NCBI GenBank assembly: GCA_031266075.1
Contig: JAISBS010000019.1
Coordinates: 1-33,102, forward strand
Origin: Treponema sp.
GTDB lineage: Bacteria > Spirochaetota > Spirochaetia > Treponematales > Breznakiellaceae
Reading direction: 5' to 3'
Length of the DNA stretch: 33,102 bases
Program-made: the position numbers and the translations under genes
In this document: in pieces, positions 1 through 8,079 of the stretch
Numbering within the stretch: the first letter of the stretch is position 1
Layout of the letters: each line of letters starts with the position of its first letter
Notes under the pieces: generated by a model
The model's input: the letters and a program-made list of their open reading frames with translations, nothing else
What the model was told of the DNA's origin: nothing
The model's database searches: none

Positions 1-108
1 ATATCAACCTGTATTAAACAGGGAATGACGGCCAGTGAAGCCATGAACCTTGTGTTTCAAGATACATTACCGAATTTTGTTGCTTTTTCAAATATTCCGG
101 CTGAATAG
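1..108 (+). CDS. 3' fragment of an unknown protein
   Basis: An open frame runs from the window edge to a TAG at 106-108 and gives 35 residues ending ...PNFVAFSNIPAE. The start lies outside the window. The composition is mixed and coding-like, including the stretch GMTASEAMNLVFQD. Its stop codon abuts the stop of the convergent RDD gene with no spacer, so the two genes meet tail to tail. I do not recognise the family and the fragment is too short to assign a function. It could be a chance open frame, because only 108 bases are visible. Confidence 0.4.
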   Translation: MSTCIKQGMTASEAMNLVFQDTLPNFVAFSNIPAE

Positions 109-444
109 TTACAAAAATACAATTACATCTATTGGCCCTAAAATCCAAGTTATATTTCTGACAAATCTTCTTAAAATACTTGCCTCATTTCCATTGCTTT
201 TATTAATAATTTTTAATTTAAATACTCTTTTTCCAATGCTTCTTTTACCTATAATATCCCTAACAATTAAATATATTATAGAACAATAAGTTATGATTAA
301 TTGTCGTGTCATAACATTGGAAATATTTATATCATCAATATTCTTTAATAATGGCATTATAAGAAACAACCCCATAAGAATAGTCTGAATTATACAAACA
401 ATCACAAAATCAATAATCCAAGCATAAATTCTTTTCATGTTCAT
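109..444 (-). CDS. RDD-family small membrane protein
   Basis: This 111-residue protein has two hydrophobic segments (about residues 7-30 and 48-62). It opens with RIYAWIIDFVIV, which fits the Arg/Asp positions of the RDD domain, and carries the typical loop GKRSIGKRVFKLKI near residues 66-79. RDD proteins are poorly understood inner-membrane proteins, some linked to ion transport. The length is slightly short for a single RDD domain (usually 130-150), so the C-terminus may be trimmed. The ATG at 444 has AAGGAG seven bases upstream and a good promoter behind it. The gene is far richer in AT than anything downstream, which suggests a foreign origin. Confidence 0.7.
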   Translation of the reverse strand: MNMKRIYAWIIDFVIVCIIQTILMGLFLIMPLLKNIDDINISNVMTRQLIITYCSIIYLIVRDIIGKRSIGKRVFKLKIINKSNGNEASILRRFVRNITWILGPIDVIVFL

Positions 445-474
445 TTTTTATCTCCTTAAAAAAATGTTTCTTAT

Positions 475-502
475 ATTCTATAGTCTTTTTTTATTATGTC
501 AA
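475..502 (-). promoter_or_regulatory. Sigma-70-type promoter for the RDD gene
   Basis: On the minus strand a perfect TTGACA (497-502) is followed after 16 bases by TAGAAT (475-480). It lies about 31 bases before the ATG at 444 and points into the RDD gene. The surroundings are very AT-rich, so some chance resemblance is possible. Confidence 0.5.
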
Positions 503-805
503 TAGTCTTTGTCTTTATGCTTTTTGTAAAATTTAACAAAATTTTAGGGTGGTATGTCGCATAACGTTGTTTATTCGCTGCCGTTATTGTGCGCTGGCGC
601 GTACGACCATCTCAAGCTGGTCTACCGTTGTTTATGCGCTGCCATTATTGTGCGCCTGGCGTGCGTTACCGCTATCCAGTAACAGCCCTTAACGGGCTGC
701 TCTTTCGCGCCTGGCGTGTGCTGCCGGTTTTCAGGAACAGTCTGCGGATGCGCTTCTGCGCCCTATATCCCCCGCGCCACAATCAGGCCCCCTGCCGGGG
801 TTATG
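503..805. other. Gene-free spacer with composition switch
   Basis: The AT-rich sequence ends near 550 and GC-rich sequence begins. Inside lie two imperfect direct copies of a ~39-bp unit (565-665). A shorter GC-rich echo, GCGCCTGGCGTG, recurs near 652 and 707. No convincing gene is visible: the open frames here cross the repeats and lack ribosome-binding sites. A small CCCC/GGGG hairpin near 789-800 precedes a T-rich stretch and might be a weak terminator. Confidence 0.5.
565..665. repeat. Two tandem ~39-bp direct repeats
   Basis: The unit beginning CGTTGTTTATTCGCTGCC (565-603) recurs as CGTTGTTTATGCGCTGCC (626-665), 61 bases downstream. The copies differ at a few positions and by one inserted base. 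They sit exactly at the switch from AT-rich to GC-rich sequence. I see no hairpin or gene associated with them. Confidence 0.6.
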
Positions 806-834
806 TTGTTTTTTCCCCCGGTTCGTAGTATATT
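806..834 (+). promoter_or_regulatory. Probable promoter for the beta-helix lipoprotein
   Basis: TTGTTT (806-811) and TATATT (829-834) are separated by 17 bases. They would give a leader of roughly 110 bases before the ATG at 953. The match to sigma-70 consensus is moderate and rests on sequence alone. Confidence 0.35.
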
Positions 835-952
835 ATAGCTATGACAAAAGGATGGGTGTACTCTTGCCTCGTGTATTTACCCGGAATTACTGTTCATATA
901 TCCCCCTATCCCCCCGCAGGCTCCCGGCCTGTTGGTCTCCCGGAGATGTCCC

Positions 953-2497
953 ATGACTACGGTATTTTTTAAGGTTTCCATACCCCTGTTTCTGGCCGGG
1001 CTGGCTTTGTCCCTGACCGCCTGCCCGCCGGCCCTGGATAGCGGCGCGGGGAAACTTCGCCTGGTTCTTTCAGGCGGCGGCGCCCGGGCCGCCCTGTCTC
1101 CGGACACCATTAACAGCCTCTCCTATAAACTGGTCTTTTCCGGCCCCGGCGGGGAAACCCTGAGCCGGGAAGCGGGGCCGGGAACCGGGGCCCTCAGCCT
1201 GACCCTGACCCCGGGGCGCTGGAACATCCGGGCCGAAGCCTTTGAGGAAGGCCAGTTCTTTGGCCTTGGGGAAACCGCCGTAACCGTGGAAGCGGGAAAA
1301 ACCGCCGAAGCTGTGCTGGCCATGAAAAAATTTTCCACGGTCTGGTATGTGGCTGCGGGTGGGAATGATATAACCGGCACGGGGAGCGAGGCGGCGCCTT
1401 TCGCCACGGTGAATGGGGCGCTGGAGGCGATAGCCGCCCTTTACGGCGCCTCCTCCTTTGCTTGGCCCAACAAAGGCACTGCCGCCGCCGCCCCTGCCCG
1501 GATACTGGTGAGCGGAGACATTACGACAGGTTTGACCGGTGACAATATGGTTGAGATTAGCGACAGTGCCCTGTATACCACCTATCCTCCCATCATCCTG
1601 GCGGGGGCGACCGCGGACGACAGCGAAAATAGTATTGATGCCAGCAGCGATGCAAGGGTTGTCTATATCGTCAACGCCGACCTTACCTTGGGGCCGGGCC
1701 TTACCCTGACCGGGGGCGACGCTGACCTCGGCGGCGGGGTGTATGTGGAGGCAAACTTCGCCGATTCCACGGCCTCTTTCACCATGACCGGGGGAACCAT
1801 CAGCGGTAACACTGCCACCGCCATCACCGGCAACCCCAGCAGCGGTGTCGGCGGCGGGGTGTGGGTGGGGACAAGAGCCGCCGATTCCACGGCCTCTTTC
1901 ACCATGACCGGGGGAACCATCAGCAGTAACACCGCCCTATCCGGCGGCGGGGGGTATGTGGAGGCAAACTCCTCCGGTTCCACGGCCTCTTTCACCATGA
2001 TCGGGGAAACCATCAGCGGTAACACCGCCAGCGTCGGCGGCGGGGTGTGGGTGGGGACAAGAGCCGCCGATTCCACGGCCTTTTTCACCATGATCGGGGG
2101 AACCATCAGCGGTAACACCGCCAGCAGCGCCGACGGCGGTAGCGCCGGCGGCGGGGTGTATGTGGTGGAAAACTCCGGTTCCACCACGGCCACGGCCTTT
2201 TTCACCATGAGAGGGGGAACCATCCGCGATAACACCGCCAGTAGCAGCTTCAGCCCTACCACCCACGGCAAGGGCGGCGGGGTCTATGTGGACTCTGGCG
2301 GAACCTTCACCAAATCCAGCGGCACTATCTACGGCGACGACGATACTACCCACACTTCGGGCAGTGACGAAAACACCGCTACAACCGGCGACGGCCACGC
2401 GGTGTATGTGTATTCTTCGCCCTCAAAAAAGCGCAACACCGATGCGGGGCCGGAGCTTACTCTTGACAGCACCACCTCAGAAAACTGGGGAGAATGA
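953..2497 (+). CDS. Beta-helix repeat surface lipoprotein
   Basis: This 514-residue protein starts with a lipoprotein signal (MTTVFFKVSIPLFLAGLALS) and lipobox LTAC, with the lipidated Cys at residue 24. A segment near residues 130-160 (WYVAAGGND...GSEAAPFATV) matches the start of DUF1565/pectate-lyase-like right-handed beta-helix domains. From about residue 260 to 450 it carries five diverged repeats built on GGGVYV, STASFTMTGGTISGNTA, as in Pmp-like and other beta-helix surface proteins. The ATG at 953 was preferred over the upstream TTG at 932 because GGAG lies seven bases before it and the signal peptide then starts cleanly. It probably sits on the cell surface or in the outer membrane; the ligand is unknown. 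The C-terminus (after ~470) is polar and low complexity. Confidence 0.8.
   Translation: MTTVFFKVSIPLFLAGLALSLTACPPALDSGAGKLRLVLSGGGARAALSPDTINSLSYKLVFSGPGGETLSREAGPGTGALSLTLTPGRWNIRAEAFEEGQFFGLGETAVTVEAGKTAEAVLAMKKFSTVWYVAAGGNDITGTGSEAAPFATVNGALEAIAALYGASSFAWPNKGTAAAAPARILVSGDITTGLTGDNMVEISDSALYTTYPPIILAGATADDSENSIDASSDARVVYIVNADLTLGPGLTLTGGDADLGGGVYVEANFADSTASFTMTGGTISGNTATAITGNPSSGVGGGVWVGTRAADSTASFTMTGGTISSNTALSGGGGYVEANSSGSTASFTMIGETISGNTASVGGGVWVGTRAADSTAFFTMIGGTISGNTASSADGGSAGGGVYVVENSGSTTATAFFTMRGGTIRDNTASSSFSPTTHGKGGGVYVDSGGTFTKSSGTIYGDDDTTHTSGSDENTATTGDGHAVYVYSSPSKKRNTDAGPELTLDSTTSENWGE
1741..2240 (+). repeat. Intragenic near-identical repeats of the beta-helix gene
   Basis: Units containing TTCCACGGCC followed by TTTCACCATGA begin near 1765, 1885, 1978, 2071 and 2179, at spacings of 120, 93, 93 and 108 bases. 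All spacings are multiples of three, so units can be gained or lost without breaking the frame. Several stretches of over 40 bases are identical between the first two copies. Confidence 0.8.
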
Positions 2498-2528
2498 CCC
2501 CCGGCCCCGGTGGCGTCCCATGAAAAGC

Positions 2529-2557
2529 TGGACGCGGGCGCAGGCTTTGGGTATACT
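2529..2557 (+). promoter_or_regulatory. Probable promoter of the barrel/FecR operon
   Basis: TGGACG (2529-2534), 17 bases, then TATACT (2552-2557). The start point would lie about 37 bases before the ATG at 2601. It stands between the stop of the lipoprotein gene and the next three closely packed genes. Confidence 0.4.
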
Positions 2558-2600
2558 GTGCGGACAGACGCTGTTTATCTGCATATAAAAAGGAAATGAC

Positions 2601-3176
2601 ATGAGGATACAAAACCGGCCCGGAAAACGGATTTCCGGATTCTTCGGGCGCTGCGTGTTGATTTTTCTGCTCCCCGTTGCGGCGGCCTCCGCCCAGACCG
2701 CGGAAAAGCTGGACGAGGTTCTGGCGGCGGGGCAGGTTTCTTTCGCCCAGGCCGCAGGCATCATCCTTCCCGCCGCGGGGCTCCTTGAACCGGAGGCCGG
2801 GCCGGACGAAGCCTTTGCACAGGCCCGAGACTGGTTTCCCCGCCGGGCGGAACGGGACACGCCTATCAAGCTGGGGGAGCTTTCCTTCCTTGTTATGCGT
2901 TCCTTCTCCCTTTCCGGGGGCTTTATGTACGCCCTGTTCCCCAGCCCCCGCTATGCGTACCGGGCCCTGGCCTGGCGGCGTTTCCTGCCGCCAAATGCTG
3001 ATCCGGCGCAGTTGGTGAGCGGCGAAGAACTGCTCTACATTACGGGCCGGGTTCTGGCCGACGCGGAGGAGCGGCAGGCCGGCTTTGAAGCCGGGACGGA
3101 AGTAAAACCGGGGATGGGGCTTTCCAGCGGTACGGAAGGCATCCATCTCTATCAGGGAGAGTTCCAGATTGACTAA
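2601..3176 (+). CDS. Secreted protein of unknown function
   Basis: This 191-residue protein has a signal peptide: basic N-terminus, hydrophobic VLIFLLPVAAA and an ASAQ-type cleavage site near residue 32. The mature part is mostly alpha-helical with no motif I recognise; the segment VLAAGQVSFAQAAGIILPAAG could be a small S-layer-like or DUF repeat. AGGAA sits five bases before the ATG. Its 3' end overlaps the next gene by eight bases, so translation of the two is probably coupled. The linkage suggests an envelope role beside the barrel and FecR proteins, which is an inference from position only. Confidence 0.7.
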   Translation: MRIQNRPGKRISGFFGRCVLIFLLPVAAASAQTAEKLDEVLAAGQVSFAQAAGIILPAAGLLEPEAGPDEAFAQARDWFPRRAERDTPIKLGELSFLVMRSFSLSGGFMYALFPSPRYAYRALAWRRFLPPNADPAQLVSGEELLYITGRVLADAEERQAGFEAGTEVKPGMGLSSGTEGIHLYQGEFQID

Positions 3177-4443
3177 CGCCGTCCAAACGAAAAAAAACGC
3201 CGGGGGCCGGAAATCCCGCCCGGTAATGCTTTGCGCGCTGTTCCTGTTCCTTGCCGGCGCCGCGGGGGCCCTGGATTTCGGCATGGTTCTGAACCAGGAG
3301 GCAAAGGCTTCCAACGAAATCGCCGGTTCCGGCAAAACCGTGAATCCCGGTTTTTTCTACACCCCCGTACTGCGGCCCTGGGTTTCCGGCCCCCTGGGGA
3401 GCCGCCTGAACCTCTACCTTTCGGGCAGTCTCAGTTTTGACTACGAAAAAGACCGCTGGCGGGCTCCCGCAGCCCTGCCCCAACTGGACCGGAGCGAGCT
3501 TACCTGGCTTGTTTCACCGGCCCTCTCCTTTACTCTGGGCCGCCAGCACCTGGAGGATCCTTCGACTCTTGCCGCATCGGGGCTTTTCGACGGCCTGAGC
3601 GGAAATTTCAGCGCCGGGGGGGGCCGTTTTACCGCGGGGGCCTATTACTCCGGTTTCCTCTACAAGAAACAGGCGGATATTTTGATGACGGGCCGGGACC
3701 AGAGCGGCTATGCGCAGGCCATATCGTCTGCGGCGGACTATTTTGCCTCCCGCCGGGTTCTGGCTTCCTTCAAGTGGGAAAACCCCGGCCTTGGCCCCTC
3801 TTCCTCCCTTGCTCTGGGTCTTTTGGGCCAGTTCGACCTCAACGAAGGGGATGACCGGCTCCACAGCCAGTTTTTTTCCTACCGTTTCGGCCAGCGCCTG
3901 CCCGGAGGTTTCAGCATAGAGCGGGCTTTTTCCCTGGGCATGGAAGAAAAACAGGGGGAGCTGTTCCGGGTTGCCCTGGCGGGACTCGTGCGCGTCAATT
4001 GGTTAATCCCCGAGGGCCTGGATGACCGGCTTGGTTTCCGGGTGGTTTACTCATCACACGACTTTAACGAGCGGCTGGGGCCCTTTATCCCGGTCAACTC
4101 CCTGCCCCAGGGGCAGGTTTTCAGCCCGGCCATCGGGAGTATGGTGGTGTTTAAACTGGACTACAGTCTGCGTATCCTGCAAACCCTTTCCCTGGGGGCC
4201 GAGGGTTCCTACTTTATCCGGCTCGACACCCAAACGTTCCGGGACAACGGGGAACCGGATGCCTTAAAAGATACGGGAAATTTTTTGGGCGGAGAATTCT
4301 TCGGCACGGCGTTTTGGACGCCCCTGCCGGATGTGGCGCTGACTTTTGGAGGCGGGGCCTTTTTCCCCCGTCTGGGAAACGCCTTTATCCCGGAAGCGAA
4401 AATTCGGTGGAAGACGGTTCTGGGACTTATTCTGTCGTTTTAG
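3169..4443 (+). CDS. Outer-membrane beta-barrel protein
   Basis: This 424-residue protein begins at a TTG (3169) with AGGGAGA eight bases upstream, overlapping the previous stop. An N-terminal signal (residues ~18-35, ending AGAAGALDF) is followed by alternating polar/hydrophobic strands typical of porin-like barrels, and the chain ends ...TVLGLILSF. A terminal Phe after alternating residues is the usual barrel-assembly signal. I see no named family; it resembles conserved spirochaete outer-membrane hypotheticals. It lies between a secreted protein and a FecR protein on the same transcript, suggesting a shared envelope assembly or sensing function. Specific transport activity cannot be deduced. 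Confidence 0.75.
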   Translation: MTNAVQTKKNAGGRKSRPVMLCALFLFLAGAAGALDFGMVLNQEAKASNEIAGSGKTVNPGFFYTPVLRPWVSGPLGSRLNLYLSGSLSFDYEKDRWRAPAALPQLDRSELTWLVSPALSFTLGRQHLEDPSTLAASGLFDGLSGNFSAGGGRFTAGAYYSGFLYKKQADILMTGRDQSGYAQAISSAADYFASRRVLASFKWENPGLGPSSSLALGLLGQFDLNEGDDRLHSQFFSYRFGQRLPGGFSIERAFSLGMEEKQGELFRVALAGLVRVNWLIPEGLDDRLGFRVVYSSHDFNERLGPFIPVNSLPQGQVFSPAIGSMVVFKLDYSLRILQTLSLGAEGSYFIRLDTQTFRDNGEPDALKDTGNFLGGEFFGTAFWTPLPDVALTFGGGAFFPRLGNAFIPEAKIRWKTVLGLILSF

Positions 4444-4452
4444 GGGGATAGT

Positions 4453-5115
4453 ATGAAAATTTTATGTCTGTCGATGGCGCTGATCGTCAGCGCGGGGGCC
4501 CTGTACGGACAAAGCCCCCGGGCCTTTATCCAGGAGATCCGGGGAACGGTAGAAGTAAAGGAGCCCGGATCGTCCGTCTGGACTGCCGCCACGCTGGGGC
4601 AGGGATTGACGCAGGACTCCCAGATTTCCACGGGGTTTAAAAGTTCCGCCCTGATCAAACTGGGGGACGCCACCATTCTGGCAAAGCCCCTGACCCGCCT
4701 GAGCCTGGCCGAGATCCAGACCCTGGCGGAAACCGAGCGGGTGGACGTTCAACTGCGGGCCGGACGGGTCAGGGCCGAGGTCAACCCGCCCGCGGGCCGG
4801 ACGGTGAGTTTTAACCTGAGGGGCCCCACGGCCACCGCTTCGGTTCGGGGGACGGCCTTTGAATTTGACACGATAAACCTCCAGGTGAACGAAGGGGTCG
4901 TCCATTTCTCCGGGAGTGACAATACGGCGGTGTATGTGCGGGCGGGGCAGAGCAGCGCTGCCGCTTCCGCCACGGGCCAAACCGCGGTCCCGGTGGAAAC
5001 CGTGGAGGCCCGGACGCCGCCGCCTCCGGCGGGGGTGGAGAATATCAGCGTCCCCGCAGTGGTTATTCCTGTCTCTACCGGAAGCCTTACCGTCAACATT
5101 ACCTGGGAAGAGTAG
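4453..5115 (+). CDS. FecR-domain periplasmic protein
   Basis: This 220-residue protein has a cleavable signal (MKILCLSMALIVSAGALYGQ). Residues ~25-150 form a FecR domain: an initial IQEIRGTVEVKEPGSSVW strand pair, then the core TVSFNLRGPTATASVRGTAFEF and VNEGVVHF. Such stand-alone FecR proteins are periplasmic or surface proteins and often occur near CHASE2 cyclases or TPR proteins. A Pro-rich stretch (RTPPPPAG) leads to a last beta segment. It follows the barrel gene by nine bases with GGGGAT before the ATG, so it is the last gene of this operon. It is convergent with the CHASE2 cyclase. It is not a complete iron-dicitrate FecR regulator, because it lacks the cytoplasmic anti-sigma part. Confidence 0.85.
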   Translation: MKILCLSMALIVSAGALYGQSPRAFIQEIRGTVEVKEPGSSVWTAATLGQGLTQDSQISTGFKSSALIKLGDATILAKPLTRLSLAEIQTLAETERVDVQLRAGRVRAEVNPPAGRTVSFNLRGPTATASVRGTAFEFDTINLQVNEGVVHFSGSDNTAVYVRAGQSSAAASATGQTAVPVETVEARTPPPPAGVENISVPAVVIPVSTGSLTVNITWEE

Positions 5116-5118
5116 GAG

Positions 5119-5295
5119 CCTGCACGGTAAAAAATCACCAGAGGCTGTTCCAAAACTTCAGTTTTTGGAACAGCAGCCTTGGATTTACGAGGTTGTTTCA
5201 TCAGACCTTTGGTTTGCATCAACCGGGTTTTGGAACAACCTCACCAATCGGCGATTTTTGGAGATTTTATGCGCGAAGCGCAACAAACTGCGCGC
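5119..5295 (-). terminator. Terminator module of the cyclase gene, split by the 102-bp element
   Basis: Read on the minus strand after the cyclase stop codon, bases 5290 to 5247 followed by 5140 to 5121 match the sequence after pspA (19911-19972). The shared pieces are TGCGCTTCGCGCATAAAAT and GATTTTTTACCGTGC. With the element removed, ATCGCC-GATT-GGTGAT followed by T6 would form an intrinsic terminator. The element now separates the stem from the T-run and leaves its own hairpin (5144-5174) upstream of the Ts, which may substitute. Confidence 0.55.
5141..5242. mobile_element. 102-bp palindromic MITE-like element, copy A
   Basis: The element begins GAGGCTGTTCCAAAAC and ends with the near-inverse GTTTTGGAACAACCTC. 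It is flanked by an exact 4-bp direct repeat ACCA (5137-5140 and 5243-5246). Inside are a perfect 12-bp-arm hairpin (5144-5174) and a second hairpin whose arms are 5189-5200 and 5231-5242. The first 60 bases (5141-5200) match 11854-11913 on the opposite strand at 58 of 60 positions. It has no coding capacity, so any movement needs a transposase elsewhere. Its insertion point lies inside a terminator-like sequence. Confidence 0.75.
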
Positions 5296-5322
5296 CGGCC
5301 TTTACGCGGGGGCTGTCCCCGG

Positions 5323-8067
5323 CTACTTTGCGCTTAAATTGTTGACCCCGTCCCAGTCAGCCGGGGGCGGGGCGGCAATATAGGCCCGGCAGGTTTCCGT
5401 ATACAGCCGCGCCGCGCCGTCCTGTTCGTTCCGGGCCGCCAGGGAAAGGAAAATTTCCTCCGCCGCCCGGAATTCCCGCTTTTCATACAGGGCCATGGCT
5501 TCTTCCCAGGCCGCGGTCGAATCCGGTTCCCCGGCGCCGCCCCGGATACCCAAAAGTTCGTAGAGCCGCACCGGCGTATTGATCCCCACCACCCGGACCC
5601 GGTCAAGGCTCCGGCAGATAAATTCATCCCCTATTTCACTTTTGGTGTATTCACTTATCAGAACGCCCCCCGTGTGGTATTGCTTGTTGACCCCTTCAAG
5701 CCGGGCAGCCAGGTTTACCGCGTTTCCCATAATCGTGTAGTTCATCTTGGTGGAGGTTCCCATGTTGCCCACTACCATTTCCCCGGTGTTTATCCCTATC
5801 CGGGTGTAGAGGGGCCGGGGGCTCAAACGATCCGCCATGATGCCGCGGTTCAGTTCCGCTTCCGCCTGTTTCATCCTGACGGCGCTGCGGCAGGCCAGAA
5901 CCGCGTGATCTTCCCGGTACACCGGCGCGCCGAAAAACGCAATGATGGCGTCCCCTTCGTATTTGTCGATAGTGCCTAAGTTCTCCATGATGATGTCGCT
6001 CATCGCCGTCAGGTAACGGTTCAAAAGCTGAACAACCTGCTCCGGGTCAAGCTGTTCCGAGATCGTTGAAAAGCCCTGAAGGTCCGTAAAAATGGCGCTC
6101 ATCTGCCGCTTGCTTCCCCCAAGCTGCAAAAGCGCGGGGTTGGCCACCAGTTCCGCCGTTACTTCTTTGGACACATAGGTAGAAAGGGCCCGGTTGATAA
6201 ACTGCCGTTCTTTTTCCGAGGTTACGTAGGAAACCAGTTCCCGGATGATCACCGCCGTAACGGCGGCCAGCGCCGGCCCCAGAGGGCCGATAAAAATACC
6301 TGAGTACCGGAACAGGACAAACCCAAAAACGCCAAAAAGAACGGCGCCGCCCACGCCCAGGGTCGTCCGGGCGGCGGGCTTTAGATCGTGCAGGGCCAGC
6401 ATGAGAAGAAGTGAAAGCGCCAGACACAGCGCCGCCCGCCACAGGGGATGCAGGGGATTGATAAAGGATTCCCGCAAAATAGTGTCCAGCACCACCGCAT
6501 GGGTTCCTACATTGACATATTCACTGTAAAAGGGGTTTACCCCAATATCGGTGGTTCCCGTATCAACCCGGCCCAGGATGCAGAATTTATCCGCAAAGAT
6601 CTCTTGCAGCTTTGCCTGGAGTCTTGAGTGTTCGTCCACCGCCGTCTCCAGGTATCCGGCGTGCAGGGCGATATGGTCCGCCTCCGCCTGGATTGCCCCG
6701 GCGTCTTCCGGATACTCCGCTTCCAGTTTTTCCGCCAGGGCCAGCACTTTGGCGGCGACTTCATATTCCGCAAAAGCGCGCAGCAGGGTCATGCTTTCGT
6801 CCCGGAGGGCAACGCGGCGCTGGAACTGCTCATCCGATTGTTCCGCCAGGGCCTGGTTCAGGGCTTCGCGGGATTCCCGCAAAAGCGCGCCGCCCTCGTA
6901 GATAATGCTCTGCACCGGGGCGAGGCTTTCGTCAAACGATAAAAAGAAGGAAAGCCCCGCGCTTTCCAGGATCGTCAGGTATTGTTCTGTCTGGATCTCA
7001 AGTTCTTCCAGCATGGAGAATTCCCCAAAAGACACATGGGTAAAACTGTTTATGTAATCGGTTTTCGGCCAGTCCAGCATCATCCGGCCCCCGGCGTCCA
7101 GGGGAATAACAATACTGCGCCCCGAACCGGGCTCCGGCTGCGCGGCATCCGCCTGGGAGGGAGTCCGGACATTTTGCAGAATGAGCCGCCGTTTTTCAAG
7201 GCGGATTTCGGGATAGCCCAGGTATTCCATCAGGGGCGCAAAGGCAAGCTGGAGGTAATAAAACCCGGCGACCTCCTGAACCAGGAAGATCCGCCGCCTG
7301 ACCCCGTCGCGGTCAATATCTACATTGGTAAAACCCGCCCCCAGGGCCGACTGGGCGAACAGCGGCAGGGCCGGAAGAATGTCCTCATTCACGCCGGTCC
7401 GGGCGCCGGGGGCCACATCCACGGCGTATGAAAATTTTTCTTCCGCCAGGGGCCGCCGTTCCGCTTGTTCCCCCTGCAGGGGCTGGGGCTGCAAATTGAG
7501 GGTGGCCCAGGTATGCCCGAACAGGCCCGACGCCTGGGCCATATACCTGTCATTATCCCTGGTTATGCCCAGGATTTTTTGAAAAAGCGTGTCTTCTTCG
7601 GCCCGGATAATATCAGACAGTTCCTGTTCGTACTGCGCCATTTCTGCCCGGCTGAGTCTGCCGCTCTGAACCGCTCCCAGCAGATCGGAAACATTGCCGC
7701 TGATTTCCGCAAAAGTTTTTTCAAATTCCACGGGAAAGTCCCGGTTAAAATAGATCGAATCGACGCCCTCCGGCCCCTTGTCGATAAATTCAATATCCAT
7801 GATGGCGGCCCTGGCCCCGTATTCCTTGAGCCTGAGAAAGCCGTCCGCCGTTACCGACCGGGGCCAGGGAAAGACCCCGTTATACGCAATGGCCGCATCG
7901 TCCACATCAAGAAACACCACATTGTCGATCCGTTCCTTTTCCAGCTTTCCCCGAAGAAAGGCGTCGTAAACCCGGTCTTCCAGACGTTCAAGAATTCCCG
8001 TTGCATAGAGCAGGGCGAAAAAAAGCCCCGCCGCCAATCCGATCAGCGCATTTTTCATTCGAGACAT
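5323..8067 (-). CDS. CHASE2-domain adenylate cyclase
   Basis: This 914-residue membrane enzyme is predicted to make cAMP from ATP. Residues 7-23 form a first membrane helix, ~30-535 an external CHASE2 sensor with a charged helical insertion (~385-495), and 543-612 three more helices. A class III cyclase domain follows (650-840). Metal-binding Asp662 (FTDLQGF) and Asp706 (KYEGD), adenine-selecting Lys702 and Thr778, and transition-state Asn785 and Arg789 are all present, so it should be active and ATP-specific. A short TPR-like tail follows. AGGAG lies eight bases before the ATG at 8067. It is the last gene of a minus-strand group starting at EF-G. The FecR protein facing it is a plausible functional partner. 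The CHASE2 ligand is unknown. Confidence 0.9.
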   Translation of the reverse strand: MSRMKNALIGLAAGLFFALLYATGILERLEDRVYDAFLRGKLEKERIDNVVFLDVDDAAIAYNGVFPWPRSVTADGFLRLKEYGARAAIMDIEFIDKGPEGVDSIYFNRDFPVEFEKTFAEISGNVSDLLGAVQSGRLSRAEMAQYEQELSDIIRAEEDTLFQKILGITRDNDRYMAQASGLFGHTWATLNLQPQPLQGEQAERRPLAEEKFSYAVDVAPGARTGVNEDILPALPLFAQSALGAGFTNVDIDRDGVRRRIFLVQEVAGFYYLQLAFAPLMEYLGYPEIRLEKRRLILQNVRTPSQADAAQPEPGSGRSIVIPLDAGGRMMLDWPKTDYINSFTHVSFGEFSMLEELEIQTEQYLTILESAGLSFFLSFDESLAPVQSIIYEGGALLRESREALNQALAEQSDEQFQRRVALRDESMTLLRAFAEYEVAAKVLALAEKLEAEYPEDAGAIQAEADHIALHAGYLETAVDEHSRLQAKLQEIFADKFCILGRVDTGTTDIGVNPFYSEYVNVGTHAVVLDTILRESFINPLHPLWRAALCLALSLLLMLALHDLKPAARTTLGVGGAVLFGVFGFVLFRYSGIFIGPLGPALAAVTAVIIRELVSYVTSEKERQFINRALSTYVSKEVTAELVANPALLQLGGSKRQMSAIFTDLQGFSTISEQLDPEQVVQLLNRYLTAMSDIIMENLGTIDKYEGDAIIAFFGAPVYREDHAVLACRSAVRMKQAEAELNRGIMADRLSPRPLYTRIGINTGEMVVGNMGTSTKMNYTIMGNAVNLAARLEGVNKQYHTGGVLISEYTKSEIGDEFICRSLDRVRVVGINTPVRLYELLGIRGGAGEPDSTAAWEEAMALYEKREFRAAEEIFLSLAARNEQDGAARLYTETCRAYIAAPPPADWDGVNNLSAK

Positions 8068-8079
8068 AGACGGCGCTCC

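Noticed and set aside
565-665. Integron attC-like site beside the RDD gene
   Set aside because: GCATAACG and nearby stretches resemble attC ends loosely, but no paired core sites or hairpin of attC form exist, and the gene is in the wrong orientation.
4749-5222. Minus-strand frame encoding a peptide with KQPRKSKAAVPKTEVLEQP
   Set aside because: The same peptide appears in a frame at 11847 because both read the mobile-like repeat; it overlaps the FecR gene and has no credible ribosome site. Repeated hypothetical proteins of this type would be artefacts of the element.
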